The notes under the pieces were generated by a model. The model had not been told where the DNA came from, searched no databases, and saw nothing but the letters and a program-made list of their open reading frames with translations. From positions 62,001-126,000 of the forward strand of contig JAEXBS010000096.1 of NCBI GenBank assembly GCA_023393915.1: a DNA stretch of 64,000 nt, read 5' to 3'. The position numbers and the translations under genes were made by a program. The stretch comes from Bacteroidota bacterium. Its GTDB lineage: Bacteria > Bacteroidota > Bacteroidia > Flavobacteriales > Weeksellaceae. Shown in pieces: positions 1 through 7,563 of this stretch (position 1 is the first letter of the stretch; each line of letters begins with the position of its first letter).

Positions 1-406
1 CAACAAAAAGCTTTTCGTTTACCAATAATGAATCAAAAGCTACATCTTTAGAGTTATTATTAGATAATAAAGAATTTAACTGGTTATTCTTATTCTCTGC
101 AATCTTATTGTTGTAATCCGAAGTTACTTCAGGATGGGCTACAGCTTCTTTTCCTCGAGAATCTTTATCCCAATCGGTGCCATAATAAATCAAAGCAGAA
201 CTAACTAGTCCAATCCCAACCAGGCTGGCAGCCCACATTCCTTTACGAAATAAGTTTTTGCTTTTTTCATTCGCTTCTATTAGAGCTCCTCCTTCCCATT
301 GGGTGAACTCCTTGGACTTCTCTATCTTTTCCCAAATTTCAATTGGGGGATGCTCCTGATGGGCATTTACCTTCTCCCTAATCTGATCGATCCAATTTTC
401 TTTCAT
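1..406 (-). CDS. Membrane-anchored partner of the ECF sigma factor (partial, runs off left edge)
   Basis: This reading frame starts at the ATG complementary to 404-406 and stays open for about 135 codons to the window edge, so the C-terminus is missing. The N-terminus is a charged cytoplasmic stretch with a PIEIW motif, seen in Bacteroidota proteins encoded directly after ECF sigma genes. One hydrophobic segment follows at about residues 62-77 (WAASLVGIGLVSSALIYY), then a polar Asn/Lys/Ser-rich periplasmic part. It begins only 5 nt after the sigma factor stop codon, which implies translational coupling. By analogy it is either an anti-sigma-like regulator or the N-terminal anchor of an outer-membrane beta-barrel protein. 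The missing C-terminus would decide. I do not assign a precise function. Confidence 0.7.
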   Translation of the reverse strand, partial: MKENWIDQIREKVNAHQEHPPIEIWEKIEKSKEFTQWEGGALIEANEKSKNLFRKGMWAASLVGIGLVSSALIYYGTDWDKDSRGKEAVAHPEVTSDYNNKIAENKNNQLNSLLSNNNSKDVAFDSLLVNEKLFV

Positions 407-411
407 AGGGC

Positions 412-966
412 TTAGTCATTAATTGTTTGATATTCTTTAATCAGTCTAGATAGCATCTTGCGAGCTCTATAAAATTGAGATGCAGAAGTGCTTTCAGAAA
501 TCCCAAGTAATTGAGCAATTTCCTTGTGACTTTTATTCTCGATCACAAATAGGTTAAAAACAACACGGTAACCGTCTGGTAATACTCCAACCAATTCTAT
601 AATTTCTTCTGAACTAAGGTTTTGAACCTGCGGCTCCTCTTGTTCTTGCTCAATAAGACTTAAATCATCAAAACGATCCAGCTTTCCTCGCTTTTTCAGC
701 TCACCTAATGATTCATTAATAACGATACGACTAGCCCATGCTCTTAAAGACCCCTCACCACGGAACTGAAATTGAGGCAATGAATCCATGATCTTTAAAA
801 AACTATTTTGAAGGACATCACAAGCGGTATCGTAATCGTGGACGTAGCGAAGTGTCAGACTAAAAAGACCTGGAGAAACCTGATCGTACCACCGCTTCCA
901 ACTACCCGGCTCCTTCTTTTTAAGGGAACGCAGTAAATTTTCTTCAAATTGATTTCGGCCATTCAT
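412..966 (-). CDS. RNA polymerase sigma-70 factor, ECF subfamily
   Basis: A 184-residue protein with the two-domain ECF layout. Region 2 spans about residues 25-95, with core-binding and -10-binding helices (DYDTACDVLQNSFLKI, then RAWASRIVINES). Region 4 spans about 125-178, with a helix-turn-helix (HKEIAQLLGISESTSASQ). It should direct RNA polymerase to a small regulon in response to a signal passed by a membrane partner, and the downstream gene 5 nt away encodes a single-pass membrane protein. The promoter has a TAnnTTTG -7 element lying inside a perfect palindrome at 987-1022. The family is certain. The inducing signal and regulon cannot be read from sequence. Confidence 0.93.
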   Translation of the reverse strand: MNGRNQFEENLLRSLKKKEPGSWKRWYDQVSPGLFSLTLRYVHDYDTACDVLQNSFLKIMDSLPQFQFRGEGSLRAWASRIVINESLGELKKRGKLDRFDDLSLIEQEQEEPQVQNLSSEEIIELVGVLPDGYRVVFNLFVIENKSHKEIAQLLGISESTSASQFYRARKMLSRLIKEYQTIND

Positions 967-986
967 TAGTACTTACACCATGCAAG

Positions 987-1022
987 AAAGCAAGGGTTAG
1001 ACAAATGTACAACCCTTGCTTT
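987..1022 (-). promoter_or_regulatory. 12-bp perfect inverted repeat enclosing the ECF sigma -7 element; terminator or operator
   Basis: The arms AAAGCAAGGGTT (987-998) and AACCCTTGCTTT (1011-1022) are exact reverse complements with a 12-nt spacer. The spacer holds TACATTTG on the minus strand (1002-1009), a match to the Bacteroidota -7 consensus TAnnTTTG, correctly placed for the sigma factor gene starting at 966. The same hairpin lies just downstream of the lipoprotein gene ending at 1039 and is followed on the minus strand by a T-rich run. It may therefore act as that gene's terminator, as an operator for the sigma gene, or both. Confidence 0.6.
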
Positions 1023-1038
1023 AAATAAAGATTCTTAC

Positions 1039-1623
1039 TTATTTTTTGAAGCCACCAATTAAATAGGAGATCTCGCTCTTAAGTGGGACTTCCTCTCCAT
1101 CGACTTTGATTTCTTCAACACTAAACGCTAAAAACAGCTCTTCTCCTTTCGCAGTAGCATAATAAGAACCGAAGGAAGCTTCTTTAAATTTCACGGAAAC
1201 GACCTTCTCTTGATCAGCAACGGGAACCGTTAAAAGTAAATCGGCTGGCTTAAGTGTTAAAATCACTTCTTTACCGTGCTCCAATAACTTTCCAGTATAT
1301 GGCATCGTAAAAGTCACCTCTTCCATAGACTCAAGGGCTGCTTTTAAATCCAATTCATCAGTAATCACCTCTCTTAAAATTGGCTCAAGCGGCAATTTAG
1401 ATATTGAAATATCTTGCGCTTGGGCTGAATACTGCGCATCGAATGTTTTGTTGATCTGTCCGCTCTTAACTACGGTTTTCCCTTGATAGTCCCCAGGTAC
1501 GTCAGCTACCTCAACAGGAAGCAGTGGCTCATAATCTGAATCATCCATTCGACAAGAGGTTAGCAAAAGGCTAAATACAGTAAGTATCGCGAAGCATTGG
1601 AACCATTTAATTTTTCTGTTCAT
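1039..1623 (-). CDS. Putative lipoprotein of Bacteroidota type (possibly DUF4840-like)
   Basis: A 194-residue protein when started at the ATG complementary to 1621-1623. An in-frame start further upstream would place 29 extra residues before the signal peptide and is rejected. The N-terminus is a lipoprotein signal (hydrophobic FAILTVFSLLL followed by the lipobox LLTSC), so the mature protein should be lipid-anchored in the envelope. The rest reads as beta-strand-rich, with a tract resembling domains that measure a lipocalin-like barrel (VPGDYQGKTVV, then FTMPYTGKLLEHG). I do not recognise a catalytic motif. It resembles small DUF4840/DUF4925-type lipoproteins, but that is from memory and uncertain. 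It lies between prs, which is divergent, and the sigma operon. Confidence 0.72.
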   Translation of the reverse strand: MNRKIKWFQCFAILTVFSLLLTSCRMDDSDYEPLLPVEVADVPGDYQGKTVVKSGQINKTFDAQYSAQAQDISISKLPLEPILREVITDELDLKAALESMEEVTFTMPYTGKLLEHGKEVILTLKPADLLLTVPVADQEKVVSVKFKEASFGSYYATAKGEELFLAFSVEEIKVDGEEVPLKSEISYLIGGFKK

Positions 1624-1890
1624 TTTTTTAAATTTTGAATTTATTAAATCAGTATAATATTTGATAGGAGTACTCAATCGATAAACAGAAAAAAAATGAA
1701 AATCTTGCACCGATAAACTAAAAATACCTTCAACCTCCTGTAAATCAATAGATAAAAAATGTTATTATTTAATCTCTTAGGTGGCTTTTACTTCTCCACG
1801 GAAAAATTATATGGAAGAGCAATCTTGATGCAGATACCATTTCAAAACAAGAATTAACAGTAGGAAATTCATGTTGAGTTAAAATTTACG

Positions 1891-1898
1891 TAAATTTG
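1891..1898 (+). promoter_or_regulatory. Candidate -7 promoter element of prs
   Basis: TAAATTTG matches TAnnTTTG and lies 21 nt before the prs start codon. No convincing -33 TTTG at the usual spacing was found. Confidence 0.5.
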
Positions 1899-1919
1899 TC
1901 TGAAAATTAAAAAGAAAAA

Positions 1920-2858
1920 ATGGCGGCTCAACTAAGTTATTTATTTTCGACTCGTACCAGCAAAGATTTAGCAGAAAAAATTGCTGAGCATTACGGTCAA
2001 TCCATGGGAAAGATTAACTTTCAACAATTTAGTGATGGTGAATTTGAACCCGTACTAGACCAATCGGTTCGTGGAGGACGGGTTTTTTTAATTGGATCTA
2101 CTTTCCCTCCTGCCGACAATTTATTAGAGCTCTTATTAATGATTGATGCCGCAAAGAGAGCATCAGCAAAAAGCATAACGGTTGTTATTCCTTATTACGG
2201 ACTAGCTAGACAAGACCGCAAGGATAAGCCAAGAGCACCTATTGGTGCGAAATTAGTGGCAAACCTACTTACAGCGGCTGGAGCCACAAGAATTATGACT
2301 ATGGATCTTCATGCGGATCAAATTCAAGGATTTTTTGAGATTCCTGTAGACCATCTGTATGCATCTACCATTTTCGTTGATTACATAACCTCTTTAAATC
2401 TAGATAATTTGACCATCGCTTCTCCAGATATGGGAGGTGCAAAAAGAGCAAAAAATTATGCAGGACATTTAGGTGCAGAGGTCGTAATCGCGTATAAGGA
2501 AAGAAAGAAAGCTAATGTTGTTGAAGAAATGTTTCTTATTGGAGATGTAACCAATAGAAACGTAATTCTTATCGATGACATGATCGATACCGCAGGTACC
2601 CTATGTAAAGCCGCTGAAATTTTAATAAAGAATGGAGCTAAGTCTGTGCGTGCGATGGCTACTCATGCTGTATTATCAGGTAAGGCTTATGAGAATATTG
2701 AAAAATCAGCACTTCAGGAAGTTATTGTAACAGATACCATTCCAGTAAAACAAGATCTTAGCTCTAAAATCAAGGTTCTTTCCAGTGCAGAGCTTTTTGC
2801 TGATGTGATGAAAATGGTTCACGAACACCAATCGATCAGCGATAAATTTATTATTTAA
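1920..2858 (+). CDS. prs: Ribose-phosphate pyrophosphokinase
   Basis: A 312-residue class I PRPP synthetase that transfers pyrophosphate from ATP to ribose 5-phosphate, feeding purine, pyrimidine, histidine, tryptophan and NAD synthesis in the cytosol. Visible motifs are the ATP-binding region around IPYYGLARQDRK (about residues 95-107), the divalent-cation motif DLHADQIQGFF (about 134-144) and the PRPP loop VILIDDMIDTAGT (about 215-228). Length is normal for the family. The gene is followed by a strong terminator and then rplY. The prs-rplY pairing is common in Bacteroidota. Confidence 0.97.
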   Translation: MAAQLSYLFSTRTSKDLAEKIAEHYGQSMGKINFQQFSDGEFEPVLDQSVRGGRVFLIGSTFPPADNLLELLLMIDAAKRASAKSITVVIPYYGLARQDRKDKPRAPIGAKLVANLLTAAGATRIMTMDLHADQIQGFFEIPVDHLYASTIFVDYITSLNLDNLTIASPDMGGAKRAKNYAGHLGAEVVIAYKERKKANVVEEMFLIGDVTNRNVILIDDMIDTAGTLCKAAEILIKNGAKSVRAMATHAVLSGKAYENIEKSALQEVIVTDTIPVKQDLSSKIKVLSSAELFADVMKMVHEHQSISDKFII

Positions 2859-2898
2859 CCTGATTCCCCGTAGTTAAATCAACTTGTAAAAGATTTTC

Positions 2899-2933
2899 AA
2901 GAGCCTTTCAATCGGATGGATTGAAAGGCTCTT
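2899..2933 (+). terminator. Terminator of prs
   Basis: A perfect 15-bp stem (AAGAGCCTTTCAATC against GATTGAAAGGCTCTT) with a 5-nt loop GGATG, located 40 bp after the prs stop. The downstream U-tract is weak (CATTTAATAG). Confidence 0.8.
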
Positions 2934-3082
2934 CATTTAATAGCAATCAATTATAGGGTCCTATAGAAATCTAAAGATTAGATAAAACAATAAGGTAATT
3001 TATTACTGTAGAGACTCTGCTTACTACTTGATGCCGATCCGCTTACCAATAAAATTGTTTTTCATTATTTCAATTATTTACT

Positions 3083-3090
3083 TATCTTTG
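3083..3090 (+). promoter_or_regulatory. -7 promoter element of rplY
   Basis: TATCTTTG matches the Bacteroidota consensus TAnnTTTG, preceded by an AT-rich tract. It gives a predicted 5' leader of about 20 nt before the ATG at 3116. Confidence 0.65.
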
Positions 3091-3115
3091 CACCCTTAAA
3101 TTCAAACAATTAACA

Positions 3116-3754
3116 ATGAAATCAATTACAATTCAAGGTACAAAAAGAGAAAACGTGGGCAAGAAGTCTACTCAAGCTTTACGTGATGCTGAACTAGTTC
3201 CTTGTGTTGTTTATGGTGGTGGTGAACCTCTTAACTTCTCTACAGAAGAGAAGTCTTTCAAGAATTTAGTTTACACTCCAGACGCACACACGGCAGAACT
3301 TGTTATCGATGGTGAGACCATTCCAGCAGTTCTTCAGGACATCCAGTTCCATCCAATTACGGACAAAATTCTGCACGTGGATTTTTACCGTTTATCTGAT
3401 GACAAACCAGTCATTATGGAAGTTCCTGTACGTGTAACAGGTCGTGCAAAAGGGGTTGTTGCCGGAGGTGTTCTTAGACAATCTTTCAGAAAACTGAAAA
3501 TCAAAGCTCTTCCAGCTAACTTACCAGATGAAATCGTTGTAGATGTAACTCCTTTACGTATTGGTAACAAACTTTATGTTGGAGATATTAAAGCTACTGA
3601 CTTCTCATTCATGCACCCAGACAATGCAGTTGTTGTAGCTGTTAAGATGTCTAGAACTGCAATGAAAGGTGGTGCTATTGCTGACGATGATGATGAAGAA
3701 GAAACTCCAGCTGAAGGTGCAGAACAAGCTCCAGAAGCTCCAGCTGCTGAATAA
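3116..3754 (+). CDS. rplY: 50S ribosomal protein L25 / general stress protein Ctc
   Basis: A 212-residue long-form L25 (TL5/CTC type) that binds 5S rRNA in the central protuberance of the 50S subunit. The N-terminal L25 domain covers about residues 4-92 (QDIQFHPITDKILHVDFYRL is its closing motif). The C-terminal beta domain covers about 98-185. The last 25 residues are a low-complexity acidic, Ala/Pro-rich tail (DDDDEEE). It sits alone with its own promoter and a bidirectional terminator. Confidence 0.96.
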   Translation: MKSITIQGTKRENVGKKSTQALRDAELVPCVVYGGGEPLNFSTEEKSFKNLVYTPDAHTAELVIDGETIPAVLQDIQFHPITDKILHVDFYRLSDDKPVIMEVPVRVTGRAKGVVAGGVLRQSFRKLKIKALPANLPDEIVVDVTPLRIGNKLYVGDIKATDFSFMHPDNAVVVAVKMSRTAMKGGAIADDDDEEETPAEGAEQAPEAPAAE

Positions 3755-3777
3755 ATAAGAAGCAAAGTTGAAAATAA

Positions 3778-3815
3778 TAAAATCCGTCTTGAAATTTCAA
3801 GACGGATTTTTATTT
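3778..3815. terminator. Bidirectional terminator shared by rplY and the GLPGLI gene
   Basis: A perfect palindrome AATCCGTCTTGAAA / TTTCAAGACGGATT is flanked by T-rich sequence on both strands: TTTTTATTT on plus, and TTTTATTATTTTC read on minus. It lies between two converging genes and can serve both. Confidence 0.85.
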
Positions 3816-3833
3816 ATAAATTAACTCTATATT

Positions 3834-4658
3834 TTATTCTTTTTCAATAGGATTCGTTTCATTGAGAAGTTCCTCCTTAAATCGCTCCTGCATAGCTCTC
3901 TGTCTTTGAGGGTCGATCGATCGGGCACCTCCCCTAAAGCCTCCTCTTCCTGAATTGCTCGCGCTTGACATAAATGCAACAGGATCTTTTAAAAAGCGAT
4001 TTTTTTGCTTTACAAAATCAGCTCTTTTTACTTTAACCACTGTTCCCCTCATTGGATTTGGCTGTGAACTACTAATCTTAGCAATATTTTTAGTTTCCTT
4101 CAAGTCAAAGCTATAACTTCCCGAAGCGTCTTCCACTTTAATAATTAATCCTGGTAGCCCTGAAAACTTATACGGGCCGTCCTGCAATGGAACATCAGAA
4201 GTAAACCAAGCAGTCCAGTCCCTGCCGCCAAATTTAGTAATTGCTTTCTGTGCAGTATAATCTCCAATCTTTTGTGTCTCAGGCTGGATGGACCACACCA
4301 TCTCTCGGTCCTCAATGTATTCGTACTGGTCTCTTCCAATCCTTTCTTTGTACCCGATGCTTTGAGCTAGTAGATCTTTTTCCACTTGATAATTAATCAC
4401 ACTACTTAATTCACCCATCGCGGATCGATCAAAATTTCTTGTCTCCCTCATTCTTTGCATAATAGAGTCTCTCTTAAGGGAATTGGCAGACTGAAAAACA
4501 GATTTTTGATCTGTGATATCAAGAAAGGCTTCTTCTCTCTTTACTTCATCGGGAGCTTGCGCATTAGGACGCATCTCTACTTCATAGACAAAACGAGATA
4601 CTTGCGCATTTAAAAATGAAAAAGCTCCAAAAAGGAGAATGAAAATAGTGTTTCGCAT
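3834..4658 (-). CDS. GLPGLI family protein, exported
   Basis: A 274-residue protein with an N-terminal signal peptide (IFILLFGAFSFLNAQ, cleavage expected after about residue 18) and the family-naming motif FSGLPGLIIKVED at about residues 168-180. GLPGLI proteins are Bacteroidota-specific envelope proteins usually encoded near TonB-dependent receptors or peptidases, and their function is unknown. The C-terminal part here is basic and Gly/Arg-rich (SGRGGFRGGARS) and ends in a polar helix. No TonB-dependent receptor gene is adjacent, so this copy stands alone between rplY and the suf genes. Confidence 0.9.
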   Translation of the reverse strand: MRNTIFILLFGAFSFLNAQVSRFVYEVEMRPNAQAPDEVKREEAFLDITDQKSVFQSANSLKRDSIMQRMRETRNFDRSAMGELSSVINYQVEKDLLAQSIGYKERIGRDQYEYIEDREMVWSIQPETQKIGDYTAQKAITKFGGRDWTAWFTSDVPLQDGPYKFSGLPGLIIKVEDASGSYSFDLKETKNIAKISSSQPNPMRGTVVKVKRADFVKQKNRFLKDPVAFMSSASNSGRGGFRGGARSIDPQRQRAMQERFKEELLNETNPIEKE

Positions 4659-4789
4659 CGGATAATTTATCTTTTGGATAGAAAATGGGCCGTAAGGTTA
4701 AATAAAAAATAGGAAAAAAAAATTGCTTTCTTCCCGACGGCTTTACTATATACTATCAATTGTAATGATAGGTAAAATAACGAGTTAAA

Positions 4790-4821
4790 TTTGATTATCC
4801 ATTCTTTTGTTCGTACTTTTG
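4790..4821 (+). promoter_or_regulatory. Promoter of the suf operon (sufA-type gene)
   Basis: A textbook Bacteroidota promoter: -33 TTTG at 4790-4793, a 20-nt spacer, and -7 TACTTTTG at 4814-4821. The start codon is at 4850, giving a leader of about 20 nt. No IscR- or Fur-like palindrome was recognised in it. Confidence 0.8.
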
Positions 4822-4849
4822 CAATCTAAAATCATTCTAAATAACATTC

Positions 4850-5179
4850 ATGGTTAAAGTAAGCGATCAAGCAAAAATTAAAGCTGTCCAACTGATGACC
4901 GAAGACGGATTTGATGCCTCTACAGATTACATTCGTGTTGGGGTAAAAAGCGGCGGATGTTCTGGACTAGAATACGTACTTGGATTCGACCGTGAGATAA
5001 ACGAGCAGGATCAAGTATTTGAGGATAATGGCATTAAAATTATTGTTGATAAAAAATCAATCCTCTATCTGGCCGGAACCGTTTTGGAATACAGTGGAGG
5101 GCTGAATGGAAAAGGGTTTGTTTTTAACAACCCTAATGCATCACGAACATGTGGATGCGGGGAAAGCTTTAGCCTATAA
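4850..5179 (+). CDS. sufA: A-type iron-sulfur carrier protein (SufA/ErpA/IscA family)
   Basis: A 109-residue HesB/IscA-fold protein that carries Fe-S clusters from the SufBCD scaffold to apoproteins. The three family-defining cysteines are present: Cys37 in GGCSGL, and Cys101 and Cys103 in the terminal TCGCGESF motif. It is the first gene of the suf run, 62 bp before sufB, behind a canonical promoter. The exact paralogue name (SufA versus ErpA) cannot be settled from sequence alone. The symbol follows its operon position. Confidence 0.9.
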   Translation: MVKVSDQAKIKAVQLMTEDGFDASTDYIRVGVKSGGCSGLEYVLGFDREINEQDQVFEDNGIKIIVDKKSILYLAGTVLEYSGGLNGKGFVFNNPNASRTCGCGESFSL

Positions 5180-5241
5180 GGTTATAAAGCTTAGGCATTT
5201 AATTCTTTTATGGAATCATCTGCCCCAAAAAACTTAATATT

Positions 5242-6690
5242 ATGGCAAAATATACTGAAGACGATCTTCGAGAAGATCTAAAGACGAAGGAATACGAAGC
5301 GGGATTTTACACCGACATCGAGTATGAAGAGTTCCCAATAGGGCTCAATGAAGAGATTGTCAGGCTCATTTCAGAAAAAAAAGAAGAGCCTGAGTGGATG
5401 ACGCAATGGAGGCTGGAAGCCTTCAGAGTTTGGCAAAAAATGACTGAGCCATCTTGGGCTAATATTCGCTATGAAAAGCCCGATTTTCAATCCATCCGCT
5501 ACTACGCAGCACCCAAAAAGAAGCCTCAACTTGATAGTTTGGATCAAGTGGATCCTGAGCTTTTAAAAACATTTGAGAAGCTAGGCATCAACATAGAAGA
5601 ACAAAAAAGACTTTCTGGTGTAGCAGTTGACATTGTAATGGACTCTGTATCGGTGAAAACCACCTTCCAAGAGACCTTAAAAGAAAAAGGAATTATTTTC
5701 TGTTCTATCTCTGAAGCCATTCGTGAGCACGGAGATTTGGTAAGAAAATACATTGGTAAAGTGGTTCCAAGAGGTGATAATTTCTATTCCGCTTTAAACT
5801 CAGCCGTATTTTCTGACGGTAGTTTCTGTTATATTCCAAAAGGGGTAAAATGTCCAATGGAACTTTCTACCTACTTTAGAATTAATCAAGCAGGGACTGG
5901 TCAATTTGAGAGAACTTTGGTAATTGCTGACGAAGGAAGTTACGTTTCCTACTTGGAAGGCTGTACCGCTCCCTCGAGAGATGAGAATCAACTGCACGCC
6001 GCTGTAGTAGAATTAATTGCTATGGAAGGTGCAGAAATCAAATATTCAACTGTACAAAACTGGTATCCAGGTGACGATCAAGGTAAAGGTGGAGTATTTA
6101 ATTTTGTAACCAAAAGAGGACTATGTGAGAAGGACGCAAAAATTTCCTGGACACAAGTTGAAACGGGATCAGCAGTAACTTGGAAATACCCAAGTTGTAT
6201 TCTAAAAGGAGATAATTCTATTGGTGAATTTTACTCTATTGCGGTAACAAATAACCACCAATACGCTGATACGGGTACTAAGATGATTCACATCGGAAAA
6301 AACACCCGCTCTACCATTATTTCAAAAGGAATATCCGCTGGTAAGTCCAACAACTCTTATCGAGGACTTGTAAAAGTAATGCCAAGTGCAAAAGGCGCTA
6401 GAAACTTTTCTCAATGTGATTCATTACTTATGGGTAATGAATGCGGAGCCCATACCTTCCCTTACATTGAAATCAAAGACCCTTCAGCGCAATTAGAACA
6501 CGAAGCAACTACATCTAAAATTGGGGAAGATCAAATATTCTATTGCAACCAAAGAGGAATAGACACTGAAAAAGCAATTGCTCTAATTGTTAACGGATTT
6601 AGTAAAGAAGTTCTAAATAAACTTCCTATGGAATTCGCAATTGAAGCACAAAAACTACTTGAAATTTCGCTAGAAGGATCAGTAGGATAA
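5242..6690 (+). CDS. sufB: Fe-S cluster assembly protein SufB
   Basis: A 482-residue core scaffold subunit of the SufBC2D complex, where the nascent Fe-S cluster is built from cysteine-derived sulfur. Conserved features include YVSYLEGCTAP (about residues 234-244) and the C-terminal region ECGAHTFPYIEIKDPSAQLEHEA, written here in two parts for length: ECGAHTFPYI then KDPSAQLEHE. The frame ends in IEAQKLLEISLEGSVG, typical of the family. Length is normal. It is followed by sufC after 68 bp. Confidence 0.97.
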   Translation: MAKYTEDDLREDLKTKEYEAGFYTDIEYEEFPIGLNEEIVRLISEKKEEPEWMTQWRLEAFRVWQKMTEPSWANIRYEKPDFQSIRYYAAPKKKPQLDSLDQVDPELLKTFEKLGINIEEQKRLSGVAVDIVMDSVSVKTTFQETLKEKGIIFCSISEAIREHGDLVRKYIGKVVPRGDNFYSALNSAVFSDGSFCYIPKGVKCPMELSTYFRINQAGTGQFERTLVIADEGSYVSYLEGCTAPSRDENQLHAAVVELIAMEGAEIKYSTVQNWYPGDDQGKGGVFNFVTKRGLCEKDAKISWTQVETGSAVTWKYPSCILKGDNSIGEFYSIAVTNNHQYADTGTKMIHIGKNTRSTIISKGISAGKSNNSYRGLVKVMPSAKGARNFSQCDSLLMGNECGAHTFPYIEIKDPSAQLEHEATTSKIGEDQIFYCNQRGIDTEKAIALIVNGFSKEVLNKLPMEFAIEAQKLLEISLEGSVG

Positions 6691-6758
6691 CATTGTAACT
6701 AATTCATTATAAACCATTGATCCAATATAAATTGGACTTTAATAGAAGCTAAACAATT

Positions 6759-7502
6759 ATGCTAAAAATTAACAACCTGCACGCGCAGATCGAAGAGGGT
6801 GTTGAAATACTGAAAGGAATTAATCTGGAAATTAAACCCGGAGAGGTTCATGCTATTATGGGACCGAATGGTGCTGGAAAATCCACACTATCGTCTGTAG
6901 TTGCTGGAAAAGAGGACTATGAAGTTACAGAAGGAGAAATTCTTTTCGAAGGAGAGAATATCTCAGAAGACGCTCCAGAAGAAAGAGCCCACAAAGGAAT
7001 TTTCATGTCTTTCCAATATCCCGTAGAGATTCCAGGGGTAACTGTCACTAACTTTATCAAGGCGGCAATTAATGAAACTCGCAAAGCCCAGGGGTTAGAA
7101 GAAATGCCAGCAAAAGAACTACTTGCACTCGTAAGAGAAAATTCACAAAAATTAAATATTAAAAAGGATTTTCTTGGACGCTCTCTTAACGATGGTTTTT
7201 CAGGAGGTGAAAAGAAAAGAAACGAAATCTTCCAGATGTTAATGCTCAATCCTAAACTAGCAATTCTTGATGAGACGGATTCCGGATTGGATATTGACGC
7301 TCTTAGAATTGTTGCCGATGGAGTAAATTCATTTAAAAACGAAGGAAATGCCGTTTTACTAATTACGCATTACCAACGTTTGCTCGATTATATTCAGCCA
7401 GATTTTGTTCATGTTCTTGCCGACGGGAAAATCATTAAAACTGGGGATAAAAACCTGGCTTTAGAGCTAGAAGAAAAAGGATACGATTGGTTACTCAACT
7501 AA
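6759..7502 (+). CDS. sufC: Fe-S cluster assembly ATPase SufC
   Basis: A 247-residue soluble ABC ATPase that powers the SufBCD scaffold. The Walker A motif GPNGAGKST is at residues 35-43, the ABC signature FSGGEKKRNEI at about 148-158, and Walker B with the SufC-specific LAILDETDSGLD at about 168-179, followed by the H-loop LLITHYQR. Length and motifs are normal. It lies between sufB and sufD on the same strand. Confidence 0.97.
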   Translation: MLKINNLHAQIEEGVEILKGINLEIKPGEVHAIMGPNGAGKSTLSSVVAGKEDYEVTEGEILFEGENISEDAPEERAHKGIFMSFQYPVEIPGVTVTNFIKAAINETRKAQGLEEMPAKELLALVRENSQKLNIKKDFLGRSLNDGFSGGEKKRNEIFQMLMLNPKLAILDETDSGLDIDALRIVADGVNSFKNEGNAVLLITHYQRLLDYIQPDFVHVLADGKIIKTGDKNLALELEEKGYDWLLN

Positions 7503-7563
7503 TTGAAGATCTATTCCCTCACTGAATCTACTTTCGAGTAGAAAATAAATTGACCATTTTAAC

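Noticed and set aside
3574..3765. Serine-rich minus-strand frame at the end of rplY
   Set aside because: It is the antisense of the acidic, Ala-rich tail of L25 and has no independent support.
6917..7249. 110-codon minus-strand frame opposite sufC
   Set aside because: Serine/proline-rich antisense of the ABC ATPase and no matching promoter.
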